Assembly (NCBI GenBank): GCA_905182985.1
Contig: CAJJDN010000021.1
Location: forward strand, 404,802-468,801
Direction: 5' to 3'
DNA: 64,000 nt
Origin: Paramecium sonneborni
Taxonomy: Eukaryota > Ciliophora > Oligohymenophorea > Peniculida > Parameciidae
Below, one piece after another: positions 41,658-56,700 of the stretch; the first letter of the stretch is position 1; each line of letters starts with the position of its first letter. The notes under the pieces are model-generated. The model made no database searches. It worked only from the letters and a program-made list of their open reading frames with translations, and had not been told where the DNA came from. Position numbers and translations under genes: made by a program.

Positions 41658-42064
41658 TCAGAATCCTAATTATGTCAACCATTTTCTTACACTCATAGTA
41701 TGACTACCATTTATTTCAACTCTTCCAACCTAATCTCTTTGTATTAATCTTATACCTTTTCATAAACATCTGCATTTGAACATACTTTTCTTAATTCTTT
41801 TACAAATTCATTCACATCTCCTTCTATATGTCTTATAACTGTTCTTGGTACTTCACTTCTCACAAAATATTTTTTGTATACTGGAAGATTTCCATTTTAA
41901 GATCTCAATACTCTGAATGGAGATTCTTCCCTTGTTTTGTATTGTAGTGGTTCTGGTATTTGAGAGTATTACTCTCTCTTTTATTAAGCAACTGGATGTA
42001 GTCTTTTTAAATTTTCTTTAGGTTGTCTTAACACTAGAGATTTTAATACTTAAGTTTTATTCAT
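41658..42064 (-). CDS. mitochondrial large-subunit ribosomal protein mL49 (Img2 family)
   Basis: 126 residues after one intron at 41730-41755 (26 nt). Core: NLPVYKKYFVRSEVPRTVIR followed by HIEGDVNEFVKELRKVC, then after the intron VGRVEINGSHTMSVRKWLTQLGF. That is the Img2/mL49 pattern (LPVY, T-x-I+x-I-x-GD, V-x-I-x-G, WL...GF). The N-terminal 45 residues are basic and could serve as a mitochondrial presequence. The ATG (42064-42062) overlaps the TGA of the dynein gene (42063-42061) as ATGA. Confidence 0.8.
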
Positions 42065-45000
42065 ATATTAATATTAATAAAAGCTGCAACTCCACTCAGA
42101 ATCCATTCTCTATTTGTATCACATGGCATTGGAATAAATGTTATTAATTCTTTTCTGTCTATTAATTTATACAACGGACATGAATAAAATAACTAGTATT
42201 CATCTTCTTCTTTATAATTCAAAAAACAAATTGGAAATTCATTTAACATAGAATTTGATTCTACTATTATATGTTATTTCTAATTCCATTTTGCCCCTTG
42301 TAAAGTCAATCCATAAATATAATAACCATTTGAAGGACTCTTTGTTATATGTTCTAATTTTATACTATCCAATATTGTAAATATTGTCTTTTTATTTAAA
42401 CATTCTTAACTATATTTTGCATACATTAAAAAACTATTTGGTTTCATAAATCCACCCAACCAGATTGCATTTGGTATTCCTTATTCATTCCAATTATTTA
42501 TAAAATTTGCTCTCCTTAAAAACTCTTAAAACCATTAACCCAATTTATTTTCACTTCTAAATCCTATATCCATCCATTATTATGGTACTCTTTAGTACTT
42601 TATATCTTCTGCTATCATTGTGTTTGGACATGAATCTCCTGCTAATATTCTTTATATTATTTATATAGATTCTTCAATTATATCTATTAATTAATTGATT
42701 AATGATATCTCTTAAACTAAATAAGAATCCAATTTGTGATTCCTTGAATTATCAAACACTATCTATTTTGGTAAATTTGAACTTAAATATTATACTGTTT
42801 TATTTACCTCATCATTTATTTAATCTATCTATCCATATTCTTTATACAATAAATCATTTATAAATTCTTGACATATTTATTCTCCTAGATATATTTATAT
42901 AAGATTACTATTAACTGGACTTACCTTATCTATTAAATAATAACAAGAAAGTTTATTAAGAATTATTTAATCTTGATCATCAACAATATGACCACCATAA
43001 TGTAATTAAGATGTTATATAACTTAAAGCTATTGGTTTCAATTTGTCACTTACATCAATTTTATTGCTTTATTCTTATGTGATATTTAAATCATATTAAG
43101 TAAACTAATATTTCTTATTAAAACCTAACAAACCTAATTTACAAAAATTTAGTAATCCAAAATGAAATTTAGCAATATCTGTCATTTCTATTTATTTCTC
43201 ATCATTCGTATTATAAGTTAATTTAACACTTTTTTATAATATTCTTCCTGGAAATTAAATTATAGATTTAGAAGTTAACCATAATCTATAATCTGTATGT
43301 GACTCAATCATAATCAGTTTATCTAATTCATTTAACCATTACTAATGCAAATGGCAATTTTATATAACAATCCAAAGTCCCTATTCTGCTGCTTCTCTTA
43401 TCAATTTCTCAGCTTTATTACCTTATCCTTATCCTAAAGATAAAGTCCATAATTTTTTAATAAAGTTTCTGGTTGATGCAAAATCTTTTATTTACTCTAT
43501 TGGATCTTAATTATTTTATAAAACATAAAGTAATATTTTATTTTATTAGCTTTCATTAAATGTTATGTCAAGTGGAATTTATTAAACTTTGTCAACATCA
43601 AAATCTAGCATTCTTTATATAAATTATTTAATCATAATCTAAATATAATCAGGTCTAATAGCTTTGACTATGAATATTCTTTAAATTTCATCTAATCTTT
43701 CTATATGAGGTATCTCCGATTCTTAGTATTTCTTACTTAAATAAAACTATTTAATTTATTCAAAATTATTAATAAGTATTTTAGCAGTTACTATTTAAAA
43801 GTTATCTAATTCTATACAAATTCTTTAATAATTAGAATTATCAATCCATGTAAAAGGGTTATCTTTTGGTTATTAAACATCAGTCTTTAATTTTGAATAT
43901 CCAATAAAAGCTTACCAATCATCTTAATCAACAGAAACCATACATTATTTGGCTAAAAGAAATGCAAAGACAAATCTATGTTTTTCTGTTAAAACTCTGC
44001 TTAAACATGAATAAAATCTTAAACGAAAATTAGGAAAAAGTAATTTTAGATTATTTGTATTTCTAATAGTATAAAGAAGTTAGTTTATAAACCATTCTAA
44101 TGAAAATTAATACATAGGATCCAGACATTACATCTCTTAAGATATGAAATATAAATCTGTTATTTTAGAGGCTAATTATTTATACTACTATTTAGTATTG
44201 GTTAAATCTTTTTATATTTATTAAAATTCTGATTATGCTAATTATATTTCATTAAATATTTTCTTTGAATTAGAAAGTTAATTAATTAAGGTTTCTTAAT
44301 TGAGTAAATCTTTGAAATTTTCAACATTTAAAATAGATAGAATTGTATCTTCAATTTATTTTAATTTTAATTCATTTTTAAATTCCATTTATTTTAATTC
44401 AATTTATTGTTTATATAATTCTGGATTTTATGTATTAACTATTTAATTCAAGATTAATTCTTCAGCATTGAGTTTAGTAATTTGGAAATTTATAACATAA
44501 AATTATGAATAATTCAAAGAAGACATTTAAAAATTATATTGCATCGTAGTCACATAAATTTTAACTATAGGATGAGGGTTATTATTGACATAATCAATTA
44601 ACCAATTTGGAATAACATTTAAATTTTCAATAAGAATACTTTATTTTAATGATAGTGCAACTTCAAATTAGTGTTAATCATTGACATCCATAACTGAATT
44701 ATGCAATCTTAAATATTCATTTGCTTAACATTGAGGATCAATACAAAGGATAGGTTTTATACTATGTTATAAAAATATGGAGTTAATTTATTAGAGATCT
44801 TAAATTTAAGATGGATTTAAAAATTATTAAGGATGATTTTCAAATCCAATTTTAGACTTAACTTATTTAGCCCATTATTATAATAATTAATTTTTTAGTT
44901 ATTCTGTTAGAGGAGCACAATAGTTCAAATACGCTGCTGCAATTGCACAATCACCTAACACATTTTTTTAGGAATTTTTTAATATATTAATTTGATGAGA

Positions 45001-48000
45001 CCATCTTTATTATTCTTGTTCTAATCCTTATGTTAATCCTATAGCACGTTATAATTTATTCGTTGAGTCTTCTAATTATTTATTTAGAACATCACATTTC
45101 TATGTTTATTGGTCATACTTTTCTTATAAATCCTTCACTTTTTGAAATACAATCACCAATTATGACTTTTTCTCATTCAAAATTTATGTTTTTTCTCTTA
45201 ATTATTTTTATGCTTCAATAAGTCTATCCCTTAATGGTTTAGTTTCTATGTACACTTTGTTATATTCATACATAGCCTTAACCCAAGAATATAAATATTT
45301 GACAGCTGCAGAACATTGTTTGGCTCTTTCAAATGTGAAATCTGGTTCTGATAAAACAATTTTTTCAAGTCTGTTAATATTATAAGGATTGATATTATTT
45401 TTGTCGTAATTTCTAATTAGTTCCAATAATTCTTTAGGATCATTCAATAAATATTTTTTAGCAATTTCAAAATAATCTTGATTTGTAAGTGTAGTAAGAG
45501 GTTAAGTAATTTAAGATCTTAAATTATCTAGATTTAAGATAACAACTCCAGTTAAAATAATAACAACTGGTTTAGGTGGTTTACCTAAAGATTTAATTTC
45601 AATTAAATGTTCTTTTTTTAATTTAGATACATCTTATAAAGTTTGATCCAACAATAGATTAACTTCCTTAACTGCTTATGTAGCTTCATTGGCTAATTTA
45701 GTGGCTTAAATTTATTAAAAATTAGCTTGTGTTTCATCTTCACTTAATAATGATTCTTAATAAAAAGCTTAATCTTTTTCTTATTTTAATTTTTCCATCA
45801 TTCTAGAGCTTTCTTATTAAGATTTCTCAATTTCAGGTGTTATTTCAAGCAATTCTTTTTTTAATTCCGAAATAGTTTCATTTGCAGTTAAAATTTTGGA
45901 TAAACCATTTTTAATACGATTGATTCTAGATTAAAGTTCTGTAGTCTTTAATAGATAAAGTTTATTAAATGTATAAATGAGATCATAATAATGGATTGAA
46001 GTCACAGTTTATATTTTCTAATGATTATCAATTAGTTATGCAGATTAATGGAAGAATTTAAATAATTCACTAATTTATTTTAGATTAATATCTAAATGTT
46101 TTAATTACATTTAAGCAATACTTATTAATGCTTATTCTGGTAATTATTATAATGCAAGAATATGTGAACAATTAATAAGATTTGGATAATGTCTAAATTT
46201 ATTTGTAGATGTTATACAAACAATGAAATGTAGATTATTAACTAATCTATTCAAATAAAGTTTATGTAATATAATTTTTCTATTTGATTTACAATCTTGA
46301 TATTCTTAATCAATTTATTCTTAAAATACAGAATGAAGATCATCTAATTCTTGTCGATTAAATATATCTAAATCTCCAGAATTTAATAATGTACTTATAT
46401 CTTAATAAATGGTAGGTTGATTATGTGAATTTCTTTAATCATCAATAATGATTGCAATCTTTTTATTTTCAATAATACATTTTTTAATTATATTCCTAAG
46501 ATCTTCTTTCCATCTTTCAATTTAAGGAGATTCACTTTCTTAAATAAATGCTGCTAATTTAGATAATTAAACTCCTCCAGTACCAACTTAACCTAAAATT
46601 ACTAAATGACCTTATTATAATCCTAATACTCTTGAAATTGCAATCAATGATTTTAAAGCATCATCATATATTGTAATACCTTATTTTTAAAATTATTCTT
46701 TCATTAATTATAATAAAGTATCAAAATCATTTACAGCCTTGTAAGAATGATCATTATATCCACTTGAAAATTCACAAAATTATACTGAATCAACACCAAT
46801 TATTGATTATGCTAATATCTTATCTTATTTTGTTATTAATCTATCTACAAATACTCTTGCCATCTCAAAATTCCATTAATTTTCATTTAATGTCTTTTTT
46901 GTACACATACTCTAAAATACTCTCCAAACATCTCTCATTGTAAATTAATAATGTACTTTAAGTGGAGTAGCTTTTATTTATTCTTTTATTTATTTATATG
47001 CTTATAATGTTTTTTATACAATATGTTGCATTTAAAATGCTTATGTCATCTAATTAAATATTGTATAATAAACTGTTTCTTCTTATAAGAATTTAAATGT
47101 TGTCCATAATCTTAACATTCTATCACTATGTTAGTGTTATTATGTCATTGCAGCTAAAATTGTAGTATCTTCTATTTTTTATAAAATAGAATGTGAATCT
47201 CTTTTTGAATACCATCCTTTTTGATGTAAAAATTATCGAATTAATTCTACATCTTAAGGCATATGGAAATCATCCAAAACTATAATACATCTCTAACCCA
47301 TTTATGGACCAAAAATTCCTTTTCTCCTTCTCTCTAAATTTGATTCTAATGTCTATTAAGTATTTGATGAATTAGTTGATGATGAACAATTAATTCTTAT
47401 ATATTAAAAACTATGAAGTATTTCATTTATAAGTTTTGTTTTACCAGCACCACTAATTCCTTCAAATCTTATATTTGTATTATTCAAAAGAGCTTAGGAT
47501 ATTTTTAAATATGCCATATCTTCTATTTTTGGAACATATATGTCTTCAAAATTTGTGAATTTTAAAATTGTTGGTACATGAAATAATTAAAATTTATTCA
47601 TATCTTCTTTGTATTCATTATATATTATTAAATTATCGCAAATAATATTTCCTAGATTCATTAGATATTCATTCATACTAGATCGTTCATTTTTATCATT
47701 TACTTAAGGTAATATAGTCCATGCCAAACAATAAATAAACAATTAAATATTAAAATTATGATATTCACTTTAGATTTGTCTCATAATTGTAATTAATTGA
47801 TGTGAAAAGTAACTTAAAGGTATTTTAAGCTGTAAAATTCTATTTTTAAGTTTTTCAATAATCTCATTATATTTGGATGCTTATTTATCACATGTTTGAG
47901 AAATAAATTGTTTAAGTCCTAATAAAGGATCATCAGAAATATATAAGATACCACAACGAGAGATAGTAGAAGGTGTTGCTCCTTTAAGAGTATCTACTTC

Positions 48001-51000
48001 AAAAATCATAGAACAATTAAGATTGATTATACATCCATTAGTTAAACAAAGTCTTTTACTATTGTCTAAAGCAGAATTCATAGTTTCAATCCATTCTGTT
48101 TCAACAGCTCCATCAAAGATATATACTTCTTATTATTATTCTAATTTTAATAAACTTGGTAAAACTCCTTCTTCCCATTCTAATGTACTGATATTGAGAC
48201 AACCAAATAATTCAGAAGCCTTCATAGCTTTTGGAAATAACCGAATGTTAGTTAAATTAGTTTATTTAAGTGTTACTTCTAAACAAGCACTTTTTCCTTA
48301 ACCTGCAGGTCCAACTATCATAATACCATGTCTAAGTTTGAGTATTTATTTAAGTTCTGATACTTTTTATTATAATACACTAGTAGCAATAAAATGACCA
48401 AAATCATCTCTTCCTACAGATTTGATTTCTTATGCAGGATAAAATTATAATAACAATTAATGGAATAATATAAGATCATTTTAAATAAGTTTAGGTTCAT
48501 ATACATATTTTAAAGCTTTTAGAATATAATTAGATTGATCCAGTTTTAGGTCATTTGATTATTCTTAATATAATTGACCTGCTAATATGACTACACTTTT
48601 TAATGCTCTTAAACTATAATCATAATGATATTAATTAGATAACAAATCTTTAGATATTGAAATCAATTCCATTAATTAATGAGTTAATTTCGAAGGTTCA
48701 TTAAATCCAAATATAGATAAGATTGTTGATAAAATAATTTATATATTGGGTGAAATCATTGATGCCATTCTAAAATAAGATTTTAAATTATCTGGAAATT
48801 CATTTCTTCCTTTGTAATCTGGATTCATAGTAACAAATATTCCATCCGGTTAATATTACATTAATTTAGATGCAGCAACAGAAAGTACTTCAGCTGCAAT
48901 TCTATTAAATTCATCAAAACAACTCCAACATTAACTAGTATAAATTCCTTTAATAAATTATGATATTAGAATATAATCAACTAATTCTGAACAATTAAAT
49001 AAAATACATCTATAACCAACAGCTTTACATAAATCTTTAATAGTTTCAGTTTTACCAGTTCCAGTTTAACCAACAGCTGCTCCTCCTCTTTTGTAATGTA
49101 ATGCATTCAAAAATATTACTAAACTTCTTTCTGTTAATGGAGTTATTATAATTCTTTCTAAATTACCTTAATATTCATATCCATATTATATTGATGCCTC
49201 TAATGAATTTATTTAACAATTAGTATTCTTGATATAATATCTCAATTATAAACTCCAATAAAATGGTATTAATTATTAATTATAATCCAATAATTATTTT
49301 AATACTTCTACATGATGAGCTAATAATATAATGTTTGCAACATCCAAATTCTTATTCTATAATTTATCCTTCAATTCTACTAAATATATTCTAAGATCTC
49401 TGCCCTATTTCATATCTTCCTCTACTCTATATGTATGATCTAATTCAAAATTTATCAATGTAACTTAATTTCCACAATCATTATTTCTACTCAAAATATT
49501 TTATTTCACATTATATTTCATCTACTATTCTACTTCCAATAACCAATCTTCAATACATTTATTATTTGTATCTACTTTCTCTTAATATCTTAATTCACAT
49601 TCTTTTGTTTATACTGCATATATTTAATTTTATTTATTCATCTTTAAATTAACAATGCTCTCAAATAATTTATATAAATATTTCTATAAAAATATTAAAT
49701 CTTAACCATTTGATAAAATCTCTAAAATTTCTTCATTTGATATAAAATAAAACCTACTAAATTTCTCCTTCTTTCTTTCTAAATAATTTCCTAATTCTTT
49801 ATGTATTTGATCCAATAAACCATTTATCTATTTAACTTTCTCTACATCTTGTTATCCAAATTCAATCACTTTATCTGAATAACCAATTATCTCTTTATAT
49901 AACTTATCTATCTATCTATACTTTTTATATTCTACTGGTAACTATTTTAATATATCTCCAGAATCAAAAACTGGTTATAAATATACTATTTAACTCTAAG
50001 TCTTATTCCATTCTTCTAAATAACATGATATATGTCTCAATTAATCATATAAATTATTTATTTTTTATATAAAATAATTATTATTCTTCTATTTCATCAT
50101 TAATTCCAATTATATTAAATGATCATCTACCAATACCTATACAATATCTAATTTCTTAAATATTTAAACTCCTTTCACCATCATACTATTAAATCTATAT
50201 TCACTCCAAATTTCTGTTATCTATTTTAATATCTACTCTATCCCATATTCTTCTTAAGCTTTCAATCCCAATTCTATACATTCATCATTATAATTTATTA
50301 TTTTTAAATCTATTAATTACTACAATGATATATAATTCTCAAATTCTAAATCTTCAATATTTAATAACTCACCCAAATATTTAAAATGTCTCTTTCTCAA
50401 TCCATTCTTTGTTAATGATAATAATATTGGAACATACATTTAAAATTAATCTATCTCCTTTTTTAACTCTTTCCATAATGTAAAAATCTCTTAATTCTAT
50501 ATCTTATCTACTACCTATATAAATTATTTATAATCTTAATTAAAAAACTATTCACAAGCCTAATAATCAACTATATTCAATGAATCATTTAACCATTTTA
50601 CATTTTATTATTACCATATTGAATTCACTCTCCAAACTGCTTCAAATGGTTTATATTCACATTATAACTATAATAAAATTTCATAATTTGTCTATTCCAA
50701 ACCAAACAATTATTCTCTCTTATTAAATCTTTAAGCCTCATCCGAATATTATTTAAATTAATTATTTATAACTATCATCATATCCTCTGCCATCTTACTC
50801 TATTCTTATTCATAATATTCCTAAAATTGATATACTTATTATTAAAGTTATCTTATTTTTTTTTTGAATTTTTATTATTCATGTGCTTAAATCTAAAATA
50901 TTTCATCCTTTTAATTCTCTAATAATTATTTTTAAATCATTGATAATTTTAAAAGTTATTATTCTTAAATTAAAAGTCTATAATATTTATGTGTTTCTTC

Positions 51001-53208
51001 TCTTCTAATTGGATAAAAGTTTATATAAACAATATTTTAACATTCTATCACTGAATTTAATAAATCAAAATTCAATTTATTTTTTTAAACTTCTTATTAT
51101 AAAAAACTCAACTTTTATGGTAGAACATCTTCTAAAAATTCCCTTTTTTCTACAAGCAATTCTATATTTTAAGGTTTTTCTATTATTTTTAATTCTAAAT
51201 TAGCATATTCGTTTAATAATCTCATACAATCTTCTTTATGATATAAAGACAACTACTCAATATAATATTACTCCCTTTTCCTAAGTATTAATTAAAAATA
51301 ATTCTTCATTTCAGATATTACAATTAAAAATGTTCCTACTTCTATAAATTCTGGAATTTGATCAATCAATCTCATATCCTCTCGATTATTTAAAATTAAA
51401 GTTTCAGCTAGATTTATTTCAAATGGTTTTTGGTTTTACAATTTTTGTAAGTTTTCAAATTATTTTAAATAATCAAAAAGAGACTTTTTTATTTTATTCG
51501 ATAAATTATCAATCGTATCAATATACTAATAAGAATAAATAATAAATTTTACTTTTTGTTCCTTCTCAGGTGCTTTTAAATTTCCATTCATTGTGTATAA
51601 AAATTCCTTTTAAAAATACTCTATTAATCTCGTTTCTGGATCAGGTATATTTCCTATTGCTTCATATATTAATTCAAAAAATCCTAATATTATATCTTTA
51701 AATTGAATAGGATTAAAAGAATAACAAATTTCATTAACCTTAAATAAAATTTAAATTGAATATAAAGGCTTAATTATTGCATATTAATTTGTATAAATAT
51801 TATGAACTTATGAATAGGATTAAATTTATACATCTTCAGGAATATGTGTATTTAAGTAATTAATGAATTTTTCAAAATTTATCTTCAAGAAATTAAGTAA
51901 TGCATCCTGCAATCTCATTCTTGTTAATTAAAAAAATCTATCTAATTAAATTTATGTTAGAATTAAACTTTTTTTATTTTGTATTTATAAATTTATTCTA
52001 CAAAATTCAATGATTTCTTCTATCCATTTAATTTTAATACTTTGTAGCACAGTTTTAATATGCATTTCTTATGAAAACTTAAATTTTTCAAATGACTATT
52101 ATTAATATACAAATAAATCATATTATAATAAATCTGCAACATGATTACTAATATATTATAAACATTTTTAAATAGGTTTAATATTTGAAATAGATGCCAA
52201 AAAATATGATTGTCTCAATATTTAAAATGAAGTTTTTATCTATTAAATAAGTATTCCTTCAGAATAAATTAACTGAGTTTAAATAAGATTTTTGATTGAG
52301 TTTTCTGGTTTTATGTATTAATTTTTAAAAATTTCAAGTAAATCTTTAAGTTTTTTATTTGTTTCATTATTTTTTAAAAATAGTTTGAAAATTATTTCAT
52401 TTTATGTTTTTAGATTTAAAAGGTTAACTTCCATAAATTCTTTTTAAATTTATTATTTAGGGAATTCAAATCCTAACCTTTTTTTAATTTTTTTTTTTTA
52501 ATCAGCATTTAATTAAATTAAATCATTAGTTGGCATATTTTCTACATAACAATTGAATTTTAAATATCTATCCATTTAATCTCTTAGATAAAATGCTTAT
52601 CTTAATTTTTTAATATATAATTATTTATCTTCAAAATCCATAATAAAATGAATTCTAGCACACCTTCCTTCTCTATTCTTTCTTTAGTAATGAAATAACT
52701 TTGAATATCCAATTAATTCAGCTCTATACCAGAACCAATCACCTAAAGTATTCTATTCCATAACATATATTAAAATTTTTTAATTTTTCAGCAATTAAAT
52801 AATTTAATCATCAGAATATACTTATAATGTATCATCTTCAAATTTTTCTATTGGTAAATATAGATTTTTGTTTATTTAAATAGAAAAATCAAATCCTTAA
52901 GATAAAAAGTATTACTCTATTGTTTATACTTAATTGAGCTTTTCTTCCCCTTTTACTTATTCATTATTTTATAATAATGATGTTTCTATTAGATCATTAC
53001 GTAAATATTTAGCTTTTGAAAATCTTGAAATTGTGAATTTAGGTTCTTGTTTTTAATCAGAAAGAGTAATTGTTTTATTTGTTAATGGAGGCATTCTAAT
53101 TGCAGTTACTCTAGCATGCATAGACTTTTATCTATTACTAATTCTTTCAGTCTCTTCTTTTGTTACATCTTTCTTAATATAAAATGATCTATTCAAATAT
53201 TATCTCAT
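42061..53208 (-). CDS. dynein heavy chain, axonemal type
   Basis: A single uninterrupted frame of 3,715 codons. I checked every 60-base line from 42061 to 47880 and found no in-frame TGA; the rest reads through as protein. N-terminal tail and linker occupy about residues 1-1340. AAA1: [10 protein letters not shown] at about 1380 and [13 protein letters not shown]2: VGPAGQGKSA at about 1635. AAA3: [10 protein letters not shown] at about 1918. AAA4: GQVGTGGVQL at about 2204, with the P-loop lysine missing. The stalk with its microtubule-binding tip lies around 2400-2600, then AAA5/6 and a C-terminal domain ending [11 protein letters not shown]. Length is at the short end for heavy chains (about 4,000 usual), and most of the shortening is in the tail. 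Likely a single-headed inner-arm ciliary dynein. Start [14 protein letters not shown] at 53208. Confidence 0.92.
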
Positions 53209-53724
53209 TTTCTTATTAGAACAATTATCAAAATTTATATTATATAAATTAAATCGAAACTTTTCTTAGTTAATTAACAAATATAAGTAACTTGTTATTT
53301 TTATATAATGACAATGATTATTTTTGATACATATTAATATAATCTTCAGATTGTAAAAATTTAATAATCTAAAGAAGTTTTATATATAATTATATAATCT
53401 TTTATCTAATGTCATTTTATAAAATTAAATTCAAAGTATTAAGGAAAGTTTAATCAATAAATGATCATCTTTTTATACTTAATTAAAGTATTATTCAAAA
53501 AAGACTAAGTCAAATGAAGATTTTCTATTTTGAATTGATAGTTTATCTAATTAAAATCATTAATTTTCTTATGAATTTCTAATTTTTTTAGGGAAAGCAT
53601 GTAAATGTAATAGCAGATATATAATTAGAAAGTAATTCTAAATAAGTTTTTAATATCTATATAAAATTTACAAAAGATATCTTTATATGTGATTATATAA
53701 TTTATTGTTAATTAAAGAGGAAAA
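53209..53724. other. divergent spacer
   Basis: 516 bases between the dynein start (minus) and the first possible start of the plus-strand membrane protein. AT-rich, no gene or named motif found. Confidence 0.45.
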
Positions 53725-56700
53725 ATGAGAAATTTCAGAAAGAAACAAGAATTATAAAAGAGTTTTTAATTTATGCATTTAAATTAAAACACTTAGAGAT
53801 CTAATTTATTAAAATTAATTTTCTAAAATTCATAAACAAATTTTAATAAATCGATTATGAAATCATAGTTATCTGAGTCCATTTAATTTGTTAATTTTCT
53901 TTTTAGATTGATGAATGTATAACTGGTAGTCAATTTTGTAATGTCATCAGATTTTTTTAACAATAATTTATTTAATTAAAGAACTTTTGTAAATTCAATA
54001 AATTTACATGTTTTTGACTTCTCAAAAGAAAGGATCAACATTTATTGAATAATTTATAACAATGATGATCATATTAAAGAAATAACATTAGTTAACAAAA
54101 TTAGCATCTGCAATCATAATAGTGATACCTTACATTTAACTTATAATTTTAACATTAGATTTGAGATTAAATGAAAATATAAAGAAAGAATCAATTCACT
54201 TTTAAATTGTAAGAAATTTAATAAGGCCAGATATATGGTTAATTGAGAAAGGAAATGAATATCAATCCCTACTGTTTATAATTGTGCTTATAGTAATTTT
54301 GTTTTAAAAAGCAAAGCTAATAATCATAGTTATATTATATCATTATTTTCTGAAAAAAGACAACCTGCTAGCACATTTACAAAATAATTTTTATTTTAAG
54401 ATTCCTATAGCTATTTTAAGCCTTTATTAATAGATTATATCTTTAATACTCTATTAATGGTCTATATTAATATGTGTATGCAGTATTAGAACCCTTCTCA
54501 TTTAGATAAATAGTGATAAATAATTTTTAAACCTATTTCTAATATTTTTAGTTTTAATAACTTTAATATTAGTAGTTCTAGACAATTTATTGCATATTAA
54601 AGTAATAGAGAAACCTCTTACATTGAAAATTTCGGGATTGGAAAGAAAAAATATAAGCAGTTTGAGATATGTATCTTTAATAATAGAATTCATAGTTCAA
54701 TTTCTTTATATCTTTTAAAAAGGTTCACTTTTAACAATGCATCTTTTAATTGGATTATCTTTATTAAAATGCATTTTAGATCTTTATGATCAATTTATAA
54801 ATTATGTTTTTGTCAATCAAAAATTAATTTAAGTGTTTTTTTGTGGAATATCATTTTCTATTATAGTAAATAGTTTATTAGAGTTAGTTGAATTATAAGA
54901 TAAATATGGGTCTAGAATGATTTTTTAGACACTTGTTTTAACTCCTATTTTATTTTAAATTCTATTGAAATTACATTAAATAGACTAAAAATAAAATTTG
55001 GCTACATTATTTAATGAATAGATTACATCTCCAAAAAGATTTATATATCATATAATAAGCATTTTAAATGAACATAACTTTGAATTTTGTATTGTTTAAA
55101 GATCTTTAATATAACAATTACATTATAAAAAATGTGAAAATTTAAATTGCTCTATTTGTGGACATTAATATATCTTAGATACTAAATCAGCATAAGGAAT
55201 AACAATAGGAATATTTAAGGAATTTATATAATCAAGATTAATGCTTCTATTAAAAGATTCATTAAAATTAAATTTTACTGATTAAAGAAGTTGCAAATAA
55301 TCAAAGAGAAGATTTCTTACTTATGTTTTTCTTTTATATGATTTTGGATGGACAATGTAATCATTATAGTATTTACATTAATTAAAAAATTCATAATAAA
55401 TATAATCATCTTAAATGAAAGGAGTTAAAAATCATGTTGGGACTTTACCTTAAAGTAATTCATATTCAGATAAAACTAGTCACTTTATAACTGGAGATAA
55501 TTAAACTAATTTATCTTAGCCTTAGAATATTGATGCAAATATGTAATTTTAAATTAATGTTTTATTAAATTAAATTAAGTTTAATACTCTTGAATCAATT
55601 ACTATATCAGTAATTTTAGAAGAAGCAAGAAGAACAATACAGAGAAATTTTGGAACAGATGATTATGTTTAATAATAATCCATCACTTCTGATTTTGTGA
55701 CCTAATATTTATTAAATGAAGTTTAAGTTTAATAATCAATAAATATCATAATTAATTTAGCTAAATAAAAAATTAAATATTATGAAGAAATGATGAAAAT
55801 TAAATCAAATGATGAATAAGTTAGTTTTTGGGATAATAATCAAAGTTATATAGGTTTAATTGATAAATGTAAATAATTGAATGATGCAGAATATAAGATT
55901 ACTTAAATGTATAATGTTCATCCAAGTTTTATTATGCATCAAGCTTTAAATATATTTTATTGTTATATTTAAAATGATTATGATAAAGCAATGCAATTTT
56001 CAAGGAATCAAAAATTTATAGATGAAAGATAATTAAAATTTTTAAAAATTAAAAACTTTAATGTAAATTCTTAAGAAATTTATTATTTAATTATGACATT
56101 ACAAGATGATATGCAACACTTTAATATATAAACTCATTCAACAAAACTATTTGATACATTTGGAACATTTAAAAATAAAGGAGAGACTAATCAATTTGAA
56201 GATTTAATTCCTTTAATAGTAATTAATTATCATCATCATTTTGTTGGACAATTCTTAGAAACTGGATTATGTAAATTCTTTAAGATTTTTGATATTAATT
56301 TCATAGTTTCTAAAGATTAATTTATTTAAGCAGTTAATTTAAATGTTGATGTAACAGAATTATTTTTGAAATCTAATTTAACATTTTCAGCTTTTTTTTA
56401 ACCTAATACAGAAGATTTAATGTTTATTTTAGTTGATGGTATAAAACATTAATGTCTATTTACAAAAAGTATTTTAATTTAAATTGGTTGGTCTTCTGAA
56501 TAAATAGATTGGTTTAAAACTAATTATGATATTAATAAAATTACTATAGAAAATATTATGCCAGATTTTTTAGATATTCTTGAATCTCTTATAAAATTAA
56601 CAGAAACCTCTCTTAGCTAAATTGAATTAATCTTTCCAAAACCTCCAAATAAATTACCATCAAAATAATTTGAATTCTAAAGTCTTAAAAGTATTAGAAA

